From positions 1-18,895 of the forward strand of contig CAJTOG010000036.1 of assembly GCA_910577575.1 (NCBI GenBank): 18,895 bases of DNA, given 5' to 3'. The stretch comes from an uncultured Ruminococcus sp. (lineage in GTDB: Bacteria; Bacillota; Clostridia; Oscillospirales; Ruminococcaceae). Below the pieces are notes generated by a model. The model saw only the letters and a list, made by a program, of their open reading frames with translations, did no database searches and was not told where the DNA came from. The translations under genes were made by a program, and so were the position numbers. Positions 7,117 to 14,010 of the stretch are shown here, piece by piece (position 1 is the first letter of the stretch; every line of letters starts with the position of its first letter).

Positions 7117-7220
7117 TGCTGAATGTGCATGAAATGAACCTTAATTACCTACAAACACAAATATAATTTTTATTTTCTTATAAAAAAAGTAAAAAAATAA
7201 TTCATTTCATGCGTTCAGCA
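7117..7220. repeat. Large inverted repeat (stem-loop) between dapA and dapB
   Basis: The left arm at 7117-7138 (TGCTGAA, TG, TGCATGAAATGAA) and the right arm at 7201-7220 are reverse complements except for a two-base bulge and one T-G wobble. They enclose about 62 very AT-rich bases. It fills nearly the whole dapA-dapB gap. The dapB ribosome binding site lies just outside it. It could be an RNA processing or stabilising element that tunes dapB relative to dapA, or a short palindromic mobile repeat. It lacks a U-tract next to the stem, so it is not a simple terminator. Confidence 0.6.
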
Positions 7221-7225
7221 ATTCA

Positions 7226-8116
7226 TTATTTAATCAATCCATGCTTTTCAAGTGAATCACGGAGAACAGCTTTATGTTCATCAGTCATATCACAAAGAGG
7301 AAGTCTGCACGAGCCTGCATTCACTCCCATCATGTTTACTGCTTCCTTTACCGGTATCGGATTAACTTCAATAAACAGATTATTAATTAAATCAAGATAC
7401 TTAATCTGAAGCTTTGTTGCCTCTGCAAAATTATTTTCAAGGCAAAGTTGTACCATATCATGGGTTTCTTTCGGAATAACATGAGAAAGCACGGATATTA
7501 CTCCCTTTGCACCAAGTGACATAAGAGGCACAATCATATCATCATTACCGCTGTAAACGTCGATATTGTCACCGCATTCAGCAATAAGCTTAGCCGCATA
7601 GCTTATATTTCCGCTTGCTTCCTTGACAGCTACGATATTTCTGTGCTTTGCCAGTTCCTTTACTGTAGAAATTTCTATATTCATTCCTGTTCTTCCAGGT
7701 ATATTATAAAGCACAATCGGAATATTCACAGCGTCGGCAATAGCAGTAAAATGGGCAATAAGTCCACGCTGAGTAGCCTTATTATAATACGGAGTAACAA
7801 CAAGGAGTGCATCTGCTCCGACTGCTTCTGCTTCCTTTGAAAGATTTATTGCATATGCAGTATCATTACTTCCTGTTCCTGCAATAACAGGTACTCTCTT
7901 TGCTGTACGCTCAACTGCGAATCTTATGCACTCCAGATGTTCTTCATCTGTCATGGTGGATGCCTCGCCGGTCGTACCGCATATAACAATTGCATCAGTA
8001 CCGCTTTCAATCTGATTATCAATCATTTCCCCCAGAACGTTATAATTAACAGAACCGTCAGCATTCATAGGAGTGATAATAGCAATAGCAGCACCTGTAA
8101 AAATAGTATTTTTCAT
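7226..8116 (-). CDS. dapA: 4-hydroxy-tetrahydrodipicolinate synthase
   Basis: This enzyme condenses pyruvate with aspartate semialdehyde, the committed step to diaminopimelate and lysine. The 296-residue TIM-barrel protein has CGTTGE (46-51), Y137 in VLYNIPGRTG with R142, and the Schiff-base lysine K165 in VAVKEASGN, all expected for an active enzyme. GVISVLSHV and the C-terminal helical part are also typical. The length matches the family (about 290-300). AAGGAAGG upstream of ATG 8116 supports the start. It is the second gene of the operon, downstream of asd, whose product supplies its substrate. Confidence 0.97.
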   Translation of the reverse strand: MKNTIFTGAAIAIITPMNADGSVNYNVLGEMIDNQIESGTDAIVICGTTGEASTMTDEEHLECIRFAVERTAKRVPVIAGTGSNDTAYAINLSKEAEAVGADALLVVTPYYNKATQRGLIAHFTAIADAVNIPIVLYNIPGRTGMNIEISTVKELAKHRNIVAVKEASGNISYAAKLIAECGDNIDVYSGNDDMIVPLMSLGAKGVISVLSHVIPKETHDMVQLCLENNFAEATKLQIKYLDLINNLFIEVNPIPVKEAVNMMGVNAGSCRLPLCDMTDEHKAVLRDSLEKHGLIK

Positions 8117-8153
8117 AATACTTTCCTTCCTTTAAATTAAGAATTGTGAATCA

Positions 8154-8196
8154 GGAGCCAGGGTTAATAAAATATTTTTAAATAACTCCTGACTCC
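8154..8196. repeat. Hairpin-forming inverted repeat between asd and dapA
   Basis: GGAGCCAGGGTTA (8154-8166) pairs with TAACTCCTGACTCC (8183-8196) through about 12 base pairs, with one bulged base and one mismatch or wobble, around a 16-base AT-only loop. No T-tract follows on either strand, so a terminator role is unlikely. The CAGGAG/CTCCTG wording resembles dispersed intergenic palindromes, but other copies cannot be checked here. Confidence 0.5.
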
Positions 8197-8206
8197 ATAC
8201 TAATGA

Positions 8207-9289
8207 TTAATCAAAATAGCCCTTAGCTGCGAGAAGTTCAGCAAGAAGCAGTCCACCGCCTGCTGCACCTCTGAGTGTATTATGTGAAAGACATACAAAC
8301 TTGTAATCATACTGTGTATCTTCACGGAGACGGCCTGTTGAAACTGCCATTCCGTTTTCAAGATTTCTGTCCAGCTTAGCCTGCGGACGGTTATCATCCT
8401 CAAAATAGTGGATAAACTGCTTAGGAGCAGAAGGTAATTCAATCTCCTGCGGTACTCCCCTGAAATCATTCCAGAGCTGAAGTATTTCTTCCTTTGACGG
8501 TTTATTTTCAAAACTTACAAATACTGCTGCCGTATGACCGTCAGAAACAGGAACTCTGAGACACTGTGTCGTTATAGATGGAGTTTCAGCCTTTACAATC
8601 TCATTTTCCTTGATTTCGCCCCATACCTTTAACGGTTCCTGCTCGGATTTTTCTTCCTCACCGCCGATATAAGGAATAAGATTGTCAATCATTTCCGGCC
8701 ATGTTTCAAAGTTCTTTCCCGCTCCTGAGATAGCCTGATAAGTACACGCAAGAACATTCTTAATTCCGAACTTTCTGAGCGGATGAAGTGCAGGAACATA
8801 ACTTTGTATTGAACAGTTGGACTTTACTGCAATAAATCCACGCTTTGTGCCTAAACGTTTCCTCTGTGAATTGATAATTTCAATATGCTCAGGATTGATT
8901 TCTGGTATTACCATAGGCACATCGGAAGTAAATCTGTGAGCCGAATTGTTTGAAACTATCGGACATTCAGCCTTTGCATAAGCTTCTTCCAAAGCCTTGA
9001 TTTCGTCTTTCTTCATGTCAACTGCACAGAAACAAAAATCTACCATTGACGCAATTTTCTCAATATCAGAAGTTGCATCAAGAAGTACCATATTCTTCAT
9101 AGACTCCGGCATTGGCACTGTCATTTTCCAACGGCCTTCTGCAACTTCTTCATAAGTTTTTCCTGCACTTCTCGGTGAAGCTGCAAGAACCTTTACTTTA
9201 AACCAAGGGTGATTTTCAAGCAGAATGGCAAATCTCTGACCTACCATACCTGTTGCACCGATTATTCCGACATTGTACTGTTGTTTCAT
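8207..9289 (-). CDS. asd: Aspartate-semialdehyde dehydrogenase
   Basis: This enzyme reduces aspartyl phosphate to aspartate semialdehyde, the branch point for lysine, threonine and methionine. With the start at ATG 9289 it has 360 residues: GIIGATGMVGQRF (8-20) binds NADP, C159 in KSNCS is the catalytic cysteine, and H252 in VSDGHTA is the expected catalytic histidine. The sequence style (YQAISGAGKNF, long form) fits the archaeal/fungal-type Asd class rather than the E. coli type. An upstream in-frame ATG at 9340 would add 17 residues but lies inside the riboswitch terminator stem. AAGGAG seven bases before 9289 decides the start. It is the first gene of the lysine operon. Confidence 0.95.
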   Translation of the reverse strand: MKQQYNVGIIGATGMVGQRFAILLENHPWFKVKVLAASPRSAGKTYEEVAEGRWKMTVPMPESMKNMVLLDATSDIEKIASMVDFCFCAVDMKKDEIKALEEAYAKAECPIVSNNSAHRFTSDVPMVIPEINPEHIEIINSQRKRLGTKRGFIAVKSNCSIQSYVPALHPLRKFGIKNVLACTYQAISGAGKNFETWPEMIDNLIPYIGGEEEKSEQEPLKVWGEIKENEIVKAETPSITTQCLRVPVSDGHTAAVFVSFENKPSKEEILQLWNDFRGVPQEIELPSAPKQFIHYFEDDNRPQAKLDRNLENGMAVSTGRLREDTQYDYKFVCLSHNTLRGAAGGGLLLAELLAAKGYFD

Positions 9290-9308
9290 AAAAAAACTCC
9301 TTATAAAA

Positions 9309-9347
9309 AATTTTTGAAAAAATAACAAAACCGGTTGCAAACCGGTT
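9309..9347 (-). terminator. Riboswitch-controlled terminator upstream of asd
   Basis: On the minus strand AACCGGTT (9347-9340), a three-base loop and AACCGGTT (9336-9329) form a strong stem followed by TTTTGTTATTTTTT. It lies between the lysine aptamer and the asd ribosome binding site, as expected for an expression platform that ends transcription when lysine is bound. Confidence 0.88.
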
Positions 9348-9395
9348 CATCATGAGGTATAATAGAAGTATGGCATATTACTACAATATTATGCC

Positions 9396-9560
9396 GATAG
9401 CTCTCCATCATATCATGATGACAGCCGCAGACCTGTTAAACCTACAGCCGGAATGGAATTTACCAGAAACCATTCCTCGGCGGCATTGCCTTTCGTCCTG
9501 TTTCTACAGATTGGTTATCCTCCGCAGGATTACTTTTCTTTGCCGCACCTCTACCTAATA
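9396..9560 (-). promoter_or_regulatory. Lysine riboswitch (L box) of the asd-dapA-dapB operon
   Basis: Read on the minus strand, the conserved aptamer core is present in order: AGGTAGAGGTGCG (near 9556-9544), AGTA, CGAAAGGC with GCCGCCGA, a long stem (GGAATGGTTT with AATTCCATTCC), then GGCTGTCA and the closing GGAGAGCTATC (9406-9396). This is the L-box consensus seen before lysC in Bacillus subtilis. Between the aptamer and the terminator, GGCATAATATT can pair with AGTAATATGCC downstream, which could compete with the P1 helix and the terminator. All three downstream enzymes belong to lysine synthesis, which supports the call. Lysine binding should favour termination (OFF switch). Confidence 0.93.
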
Positions 9561-9563
9561 TCT

Positions 9564-9592
9564 ATAATATCACTTTATATTTATTCTGTCAA
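9564..9592 (-). promoter_or_regulatory. Promoter of the lysine operon
   Basis: On the minus strand TTGACA (9592-9587) and TATTAT (9569-9564) are separated by exactly 17 bases. Transcription would start around 9557-9558, right at the first bases of the L-box aptamer. Confidence 0.85.
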
Positions 9593-9629
9593 TAGTTTTT
9601 TGAATTTTTTTAAGGAGTTGTATTCTTTT

Positions 9630-10661
9630 ATGGAATTATTGAAATCTGATTTTTATTATAATCTGCCCGATGAACTCATCGCACAGACTCCCATTGAACC
9701 GCGGAATGCTTCACGCATGATGTGCGTTGACCGCAAAACCGGCAAAATAACTCATGACTATTTCTATAATCTATGCAGACATCTGAAAAAAGGTGACTTA
9801 CTTGTTATGAATGATTCAAGAGTTATTCCCGCAAGGCTTTATGGTGAAAAAATTGATAACGATACTTTTATCGAGTTCTTACTGCTTGAACAAAAAGGAG
9901 ACAAGCTCTGGGAGATTATCTGTCGTCCGGGGAAAAAAGCCAAAATAGGAACTAAATTCTCTTTCGGAAACGGTAGACTTATTGCCGAAGTAACTGAAGT
10001 AAAGGAAGACGGCAACAGAATTGTAAAATTCACATGTGATGGAAATTTCTTTACTGCACTCGAAGACGTTGGTCAGATGCCGCTTCCGCCATACATAAAG
10101 GAAAAACTTGAAAACAAAGAACGTTATCAGACTGTATACTCAAATGAACTTGGTTCAGCAGCCGCACCTACGGCAGGACTTCACTTTACATCTGAAATGC
10201 TTGAAGAACTTCATCAAATGGGTGTAAATACTGCATTTGTAACACTTCATGTCGGTCTCGGCACTTTCAGACCTGTAAAAGAAGAAAATGTGCTTGACCA
10301 TAAAATGCACAGTGAACATTATTATCTTCCAAAAGAAACCGCCGACTTAATCAATCAGACAAAAAAAGACGGAGGACGTGTTATTGCAGTCGGCACAACT
10401 ACCTGCCGTACCCTTGAAAGCGTTGCAACTTTTTATGGTGATATTTCCGAGCATGAGGGATATACTGATATATTTATATATCCGTCATATAAATTCAAAT
10501 GTATTGACGGACTTATAACCAATTTTCATCTTCCTGAAAGTACACTGATTATGCTTGTTTCTGCTTTTATGGGATATGACAATACAATGAATGCATACAA
10601 AACCGCTGTTGAGGAAAAATACAGATTTTTCAGCTTCGGCGATTCTATGTGTATTCTTTGA
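9630..10661 (+). CDS. queA: S-adenosylmethionine:tRNA ribosyltransferase-isomerase
   Basis: QueA transfers and rearranges the ribosyl group of S-adenosylmethionine onto preQ1 in tRNA, making epoxyqueuosine. The 343-residue protein has the family blocks FYYNLPDELIAQTP at the N-terminus, MNDSRVIPARLYG, the HVGLGTFRPV block, VIAVGTTTCRTLES and LITNFHLPESTLIMLVSAF near the C-terminus. The frame is open upstream to 9453, but that part is antisense to the lysine riboswitch and promoter. ATG 9630, preceded by AAGGAG at 9612-9617, begins exactly where family homology begins; the spacing of 12 is slightly long. It heads a co-directional cluster that also contains tgt, which inserts the preQ1 base that QueA modifies. 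Confidence 0.95.
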   Translation: MELLKSDFYYNLPDELIAQTPIEPRNASRMMCVDRKTGKITHDYFYNLCRHLKKGDLLVMNDSRVIPARLYGEKIDNDTFIEFLLLEQKGDKLWEIICRPGKKAKIGTKFSFGNGRLIAEVTEVKEDGNRIVKFTCDGNFFTALEDVGQMPLPPYIKEKLENKERYQTVYSNELGSAAAPTAGLHFTSEMLEELHQMGVNTAFVTLHVGLGTFRPVKEENVLDHKMHSEHYYLPKETADLINQTKKDGGRVIAVGTTTCRTLESVATFYGDISEHEGYTDIFIYPSYKFKCIDGLITNFHLPESTLIMLVSAFMGYDNTMNAYKTAVEEKYRFFSFGDSMCIL

Positions 10662-10673
10662 GGGGGGATTTTT

Positions 10674-10700
10674 ATGAAATTTAAAATAAGGAGTGATTAA
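10674..10700 (+). other. Possible eight-codon mini-ORF before the PAS gene
   Basis: After the queA stop, a strong GAGGGGGG is followed at normal distance by an ATG that opens MKFKIRSD and a TAA at 10698-10700. The mini-ORF covers the ribosome binding site of the next gene (start 10703). It could couple translation, or it may be chance. Confidence 0.25.
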
Positions 10701-10702
10701 TT

Positions 10703-11086
10703 ATGGATTTATCATTATTTTTCAAAAGCATTATTGATTCGGATACTGCACCTATTGTAATATGCAATATCAGTCATGAAATAATTTATATGAATCCAAC
10801 GGCAATCCAAAGGTATGCTAAAAGAGACGGTACTGAACTTATCGGACGTTCTCTTCTGGATTGTCATAATGCGGACTCAAATGAAAAAATCAGGGCTGTT
10901 GTATCATGGTTTGAAAAATCTGAAAAAAACAACAGAATTTTTACTTTCAGAAATGAGAAAGAAAACAAGGATGTGTATATGATTGCATTACGAGATGATT
11001 CAGGCAGTCTTATCGGATATTATGAAAAGCATGAACACAGAAATTCTGAAAATTCAGAACCATACAGTGACATTTGTAATCAATAA
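10703..11086 (+). CDS. Stand-alone PAS domain protein
   Basis: A 127-residue soluble protein that is essentially one PAS domain: an N-terminal helix (SLFFKSIIDSD), then APIVICNISHEIIYMNPTAI and the F-alpha region (GTELIGRSLLDCHN). The late strands follow (RIFTFRNEKENKDVYMIALR, then DDSGSLIGYYEKHEHR). No kinase, GGDEF or other output domain is attached, so it may act by binding a partner or a small ligand. H and C residues in LLDCHN and KHEH could be ligand contacts, but this is speculation. AAGGAG at 10687-10692 precedes the ATG. It sits between queA and tgt, with no evident link to queuosine synthesis. Confidence 0.8.
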   Translation: MDLSLFFKSIIDSDTAPIVICNISHEIIYMNPTAIQRYAKRDGTELIGRSLLDCHNADSNEKIRAVVSWFEKSEKNNRIFTFRNEKENKDVYMIALRDDSGSLIGYYEKHEHRNSENSEPYSDICNQ

Positions 11087-11102
11087 AATTACTTTAATCC
11101 TA

Positions 11103-11131
11103 TTGGAAAATCTTTCGGAATATGTTATAAT
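11103..11131 (+). promoter_or_regulatory. Internal promoter before the membrane protein and tgt
   Basis: TTGGAA (11103-11108) and TATAAT (11126-11131) are 17 bases apart, with an extended -10 TG at 11123-11124. It lies about 32 bases before the next ATG, in a 77-base gap. It could give tgt and downstream genes transcription independent of queA. Confidence 0.65.
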
Positions 11132-11163
11132 TATTGCATTGAATAATTACGGAGGATTCGACA

Positions 11164-11571
11164 ATGAATAAGAAAGTCTTAAGAGAATACATAATAAATG
11201 CAGTTATATCGGGAATTTATTCCGTTTGGGGTTCGTGTGTTCTCTTATCAACAACAATTAAAAAATATTTTCTTGATGTCAATGGTGAAAAGCTTGAAAA
11301 CTCTGAAAATACAGACGATCTGATACATTGTTTTAAAAGTATAGTGCATATTTTTAAATCAATAACAAATGATATTATACGCTGTATTTTTGGCTATGTA
11401 CCACTGTTTGTCGGAATTATTGCACTTTCTCTCTCAAGTATTGCAGTACTCTGCTTCATGAAAAACAAAATTCAGAAAACAGTCGGCTATCATATAACAA
11501 TGATTTTTTCATATTCCATTTTAGGAATTTTTACAATAATTTACCTGTTTATTGCAGGAATATTCAAATAA
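11164..11571 (+). CDS. Small membrane protein of unknown function
   Basis: A 135-residue protein with three likely membrane helices: about residues 9-30, 76-98 and 110-133. Between the first and second lies a hydrophilic loop of about 45 residues (VNGEKLENSENTDD and following). No lipobox or known motif was recognised. GGAGG at 11151-11155 precedes the ATG with normal spacing. It ends nine bases before tgt and is probably co-transcribed with it, but nothing in its sequence ties it to tRNA modification. Confidence 0.7.
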   Translation: MNKKVLREYIINAVISGIYSVWGSCVLLSTTIKKYFLDVNGEKLENSENTDDLIHCFKSIVHIFKSITNDIIRCIFGYVPLFVGIIALSLSSIAVLCFMKNKIQKTVGYHITMIFSYSILGIFTIIYLFIAGIFK

Positions 11572-11580
11572 GGAGATTTT

Positions 11581-12711
11581 ATGTATACATTAATAAAAAA
11601 AAATAACAAAGCAAGACGTGGAAAGGTTGAAACAGTACATGGTACTTTTCAAACCCCATGCTTTATGAATGTTGGTACTGCTGCTGCTATAAAAGGAGGT
11701 ATATCATCAGTTGACTTGAAAGAACTTAAAACTCAGGTTGAACTTTGTAATACATATCATCTGCATCTGCGTCCGGGAGATAAAATTATAAGAGAAATGG
11801 GCGGACTTCATAAATTCATGAACTGGGACAAGCCTATTCTTACCGACAGCGGTGGATTTCAGGTGTTTTCACTCGCAAAGCTCCGTAAAATAAAAGAAGA
11901 GGGAGTATATTTCGCATCACATATCGACGGACACAGAATTTTTATGGGTCCTGAAGAAAGTATGCAGATACAGTCAAATCTCGGTTCAACAATTGCCATG
12001 GCATTTGATGAATGTATAGAAAATCCTGCTCCCTATGAATATACAAAAAACTCAACTGAGCGTACTGTCCGCTGGCTTTACCGCTGTAAAGAAGAAATGG
12101 AACGACTTAACAGCCTACATGATACCATAAATAAAAAACAAATGCTTTTCGGTATAAACCAGGGAGCAACATTTGATGATTTACGTATAAGTCATATGGA
12201 GGAAATTTCAAAACTCGACCTTGATGGCTATGCAATAGGCGGACTTGCCGTCGGTGAGTCAACCGAAGAAATGTACAGAATTATTGATGCTGTTGAACCG
12301 CATATGCCTGTAAATAAGCCAAGATATTTAATGGGGGTAGGAACGCCTTCAAATATTATTGAAGCTGTTGCACGTGGAATAGATATGTTTGATTGTGTTA
12401 TGCCAAGCAGGAATGCACGCCATGCAACCGTATTTACATGGAGCGGAATAATGCATCTCGGAAACAAATGTTATGAAACCGACCCACGTCCGATTGATGA
12501 ACAGTGCGACTGTCCTACCTGCAAAAATTTCAGCCGTGCATATATCCGACATTTATTCAAAGCAAACGAACAGCTTGCCGGACGTCTGGCAGTTCAGCAT
12601 AATCTTTATTTTTACAACACTCTTACTGAAAAAATCCGTGATGCTATTGATGAAGACAGATTTGACGCTTTCCGTCAGAAATATTCAACACTTCTTGCAA
12701 CAAGAATATGA
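11581..12711 (+). CDS. tgt: tRNA-guanine transglycosylase
   Basis: Tgt exchanges guanine 34 of GUN-anticodon tRNAs for preQ1, the base-insertion step of queuosine synthesis. The 376-residue TIM-barrel protein has D89 in LTDSGGFQVFSL, GINQGA, YAIGGLAVGE and the nucleophile region DMFDCVMPSRNARHAT, with D271 as the likely nucleophile. The zinc site begins CDCPTC (C309, C311, C314) and is completed by a histidine in QHNLYFY. Length and motif order are as usual for bacterial Tgt (about 375-380). AAGGAG sits six bases before the ATG. It is in a cluster with queA, whose product acts on the tRNA that Tgt makes. Confidence 0.97.
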   Translation: MYTLIKKNNKARRGKVETVHGTFQTPCFMNVGTAAAIKGGISSVDLKELKTQVELCNTYHLHLRPGDKIIREMGGLHKFMNWDKPILTDSGGFQVFSLAKLRKIKEEGVYFASHIDGHRIFMGPEESMQIQSNLGSTIAMAFDECIENPAPYEYTKNSTERTVRWLYRCKEEMERLNSLHDTINKKQMLFGINQGATFDDLRISHMEEISKLDLDGYAIGGLAVGESTEEMYRIIDAVEPHMPVNKPRYLMGVGTPSNIIEAVARGIDMFDCVMPSRNARHATVFTWSGIMHLGNKCYETDPRPIDEQCDCPTCKNFSRAYIRHLFKANEQLAGRLAVQHNLYFYNTLTEKIRDAIDEDRFDAFRQKYSTLLATRI

Positions 12712-12720
12712 GGTGATATT

Positions 12721-13362
12721 ATGATTACTGCAATTTTCGATTTGGATGGTACTATAGCCGATACTATTCAGGATTTGTCAAATGCTGTAAATTATGGCTT
12801 ACATGAACTCGGATATCCTGAACATGATTTGAAAGCTTATAAAAAATTTGTCGGAAATGGTGTTGAAAAACTTTGTTACCGTGCATTGCCTGACGACAGA
12901 AAATCAGACTCCGAAAAACTCCACAGTTTTTTCCGTAAATATTACAGTGAGCATTTTCTTGACAATACAAAGCTTTATCCAAATATCAAAAGTACTATTG
13001 AAAGACTTTCCGCAAACGGAGTAATTCTTGCTGTTGCTACCAATAAACCACAGGACTTCGCACGCAGAATTATTTCAAAACTGCTCCCTGATACTGAGTT
13101 TATAAAAATACTCGGCGGATGCAGTGAACGTCCAAAAAAGCCTGATTCTGCTGTAATACATGAAATTCTTGACGGTTTACCCAAAGATAATACTGTTTAT
13201 ATGATTGGAGACAGCAATGTAGATATCAAAACAGCCAAAAATGCAGATTTGATTTCAATCGGCTGTATATGGGGATTCCGCAGCAAACAGGAACTTGAAT
13301 CTGAAGATGCTGACTATATAATTGAATCAGCAGATGAAATAACAGAAATTATTTTAAGGTGA
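12721..13362 (+). CDS. HAD-superfamily hydrolase, phosphoglycolate phosphatase-like
   Basis: A 213-residue HAD phosphatase. Motif I is FDLDGTIADT with nucleophile D7 and D9. A helical cap follows (about 15-85). Motif II is VATNKP, the motif III lysine is in RPKKPDS, and motif IV is IGDSNVDIKTAKNAD. The cap size and IADTIQDLSNAVNYGL style fit the Gph/PpaX-like branch, which acts on phosphoglycolate, pyrophosphate or small sugar phosphates, so the substrate cannot be fixed by sequence. GAGGTGAT overlapping the tgt stop is the ribosome binding site. The nine-base gap indicates co-transcription with tgt. Confidence 0.88.
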   Translation: MITAIFDLDGTIADTIQDLSNAVNYGLHELGYPEHDLKAYKKFVGNGVEKLCYRALPDDRKSDSEKLHSFFRKYYSEHFLDNTKLYPNIKSTIERLSANGVILAVATNKPQDFARRIISKLLPDTEFIKILGGCSERPKKPDSAVIHEILDGLPKDNTVYMIGDSNVDIKTAKNADLISIGCIWGFRSKQELESEDADYIIESADEITEIILR

Positions 13363-13368
13363 TAAATC

Positions 13369-14010
13369 ATGATGTATTTATCAAAAGAAGAGCTTGTTAA
13401 AAATATTGCTGAACAGACTGAACGTGCAGAAGCAATAATCGAACATATTGACTTCAATTCAAGCAAATCCAATCCCAATTCTGTAATTATACCTTTTCTT
13501 AGTAATATATTCAGCTCTGCACTTATTGTAACAGCTCTTGAGGATAGTTCAAACGCTGAAAATGACTGCCACAGAAATGCATACGACCTTGTTATGACTT
13601 CTGCCAAAATAAAAAACAATACAAAAAATTTTATAAAGCAGATTAATACAATAAGACAAAAGTATACAATTGAAAATAACGGAAATAATTTGTTTGATTC
13701 CGATGAATGTCTTGATTTTCTAAATGCTTACGACTGTTTCATGTACAATTTTTCCGAATACAGTACAACATTAAAGGATTTAAAAAATAACAGAACTATT
13801 GATTTCAAACTTTTCAGTTTCAGAAACATGATAGAAAAAATTCTGAAAAAGAATTTAACGCTCCAAAAAAACAATAATCTGTCAGATTCTTATAATTCTG
13901 TTTCTGAACTTCTTGAAAATATACTCAGAGAACAGAAAACCACAAATGAATACCTTAAAAATATAAGTAAAATACTTATTAACCTTAACAACGGAGGTAA
14001 TTTTAAATGA
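13369..14010 (+). CDS. Hypothetical helical protein, partner of the SUFU-domain gene
   Basis: A 213-residue hydrophilic protein predicted to be mostly helical, rich in Asn, Lys and Glu, with no signal peptide; a mildly hydrophobic stretch lies near residues 38-56. It could be coiled-coil toward the C-terminus (SELLENILREQKTTNEYLKN). No family was recognised. The start has two tandem ATGs (13369 and 13372). AAGGTGAT at 13356-13363 overlaps the previous gene's stop and serves either. Its last four bases overlap the start of the SUFU gene (ATGA), so the pair is translationally coupled and probably functionally linked. Confidence 0.65.
   Translation: MMYLSKEELVKNIAEQTERAEAIIEHIDFNSSKSNPNSVIIPFLSNIFSSALIVTALEDSSNAENDCHRNAYDLVMTSAKIKNNTKNFIKQINTIRQKYTIENNGNNLFDSDECLDFLNAYDCFMYNFSEYSTTLKDLKNNRTIDFKLFSFRNMIEKILKKNLTLQKNNNLSDSYNSVSELLENILREQKTTNEYLKNISKILINLNNGGNFK

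Noticed and set aside
9290..9340. Longer asd start at 9340
   Set aside because: The extra 17 codons run through the riboswitch terminator stem and U-tract and have no ribosome binding site. AAGGAG before 9289 is well placed.
9352..9558. 68-residue plus-strand ORF near 9352
   Set aside because: It is the antisense of the lysine riboswitch and has no protein-like features.
9453..9629. Longer queA start at 9453
   Set aside because: The added 59 residues are antisense to the lysine riboswitch and its promoter and match nothing in QueA. Homology begins at 9630.
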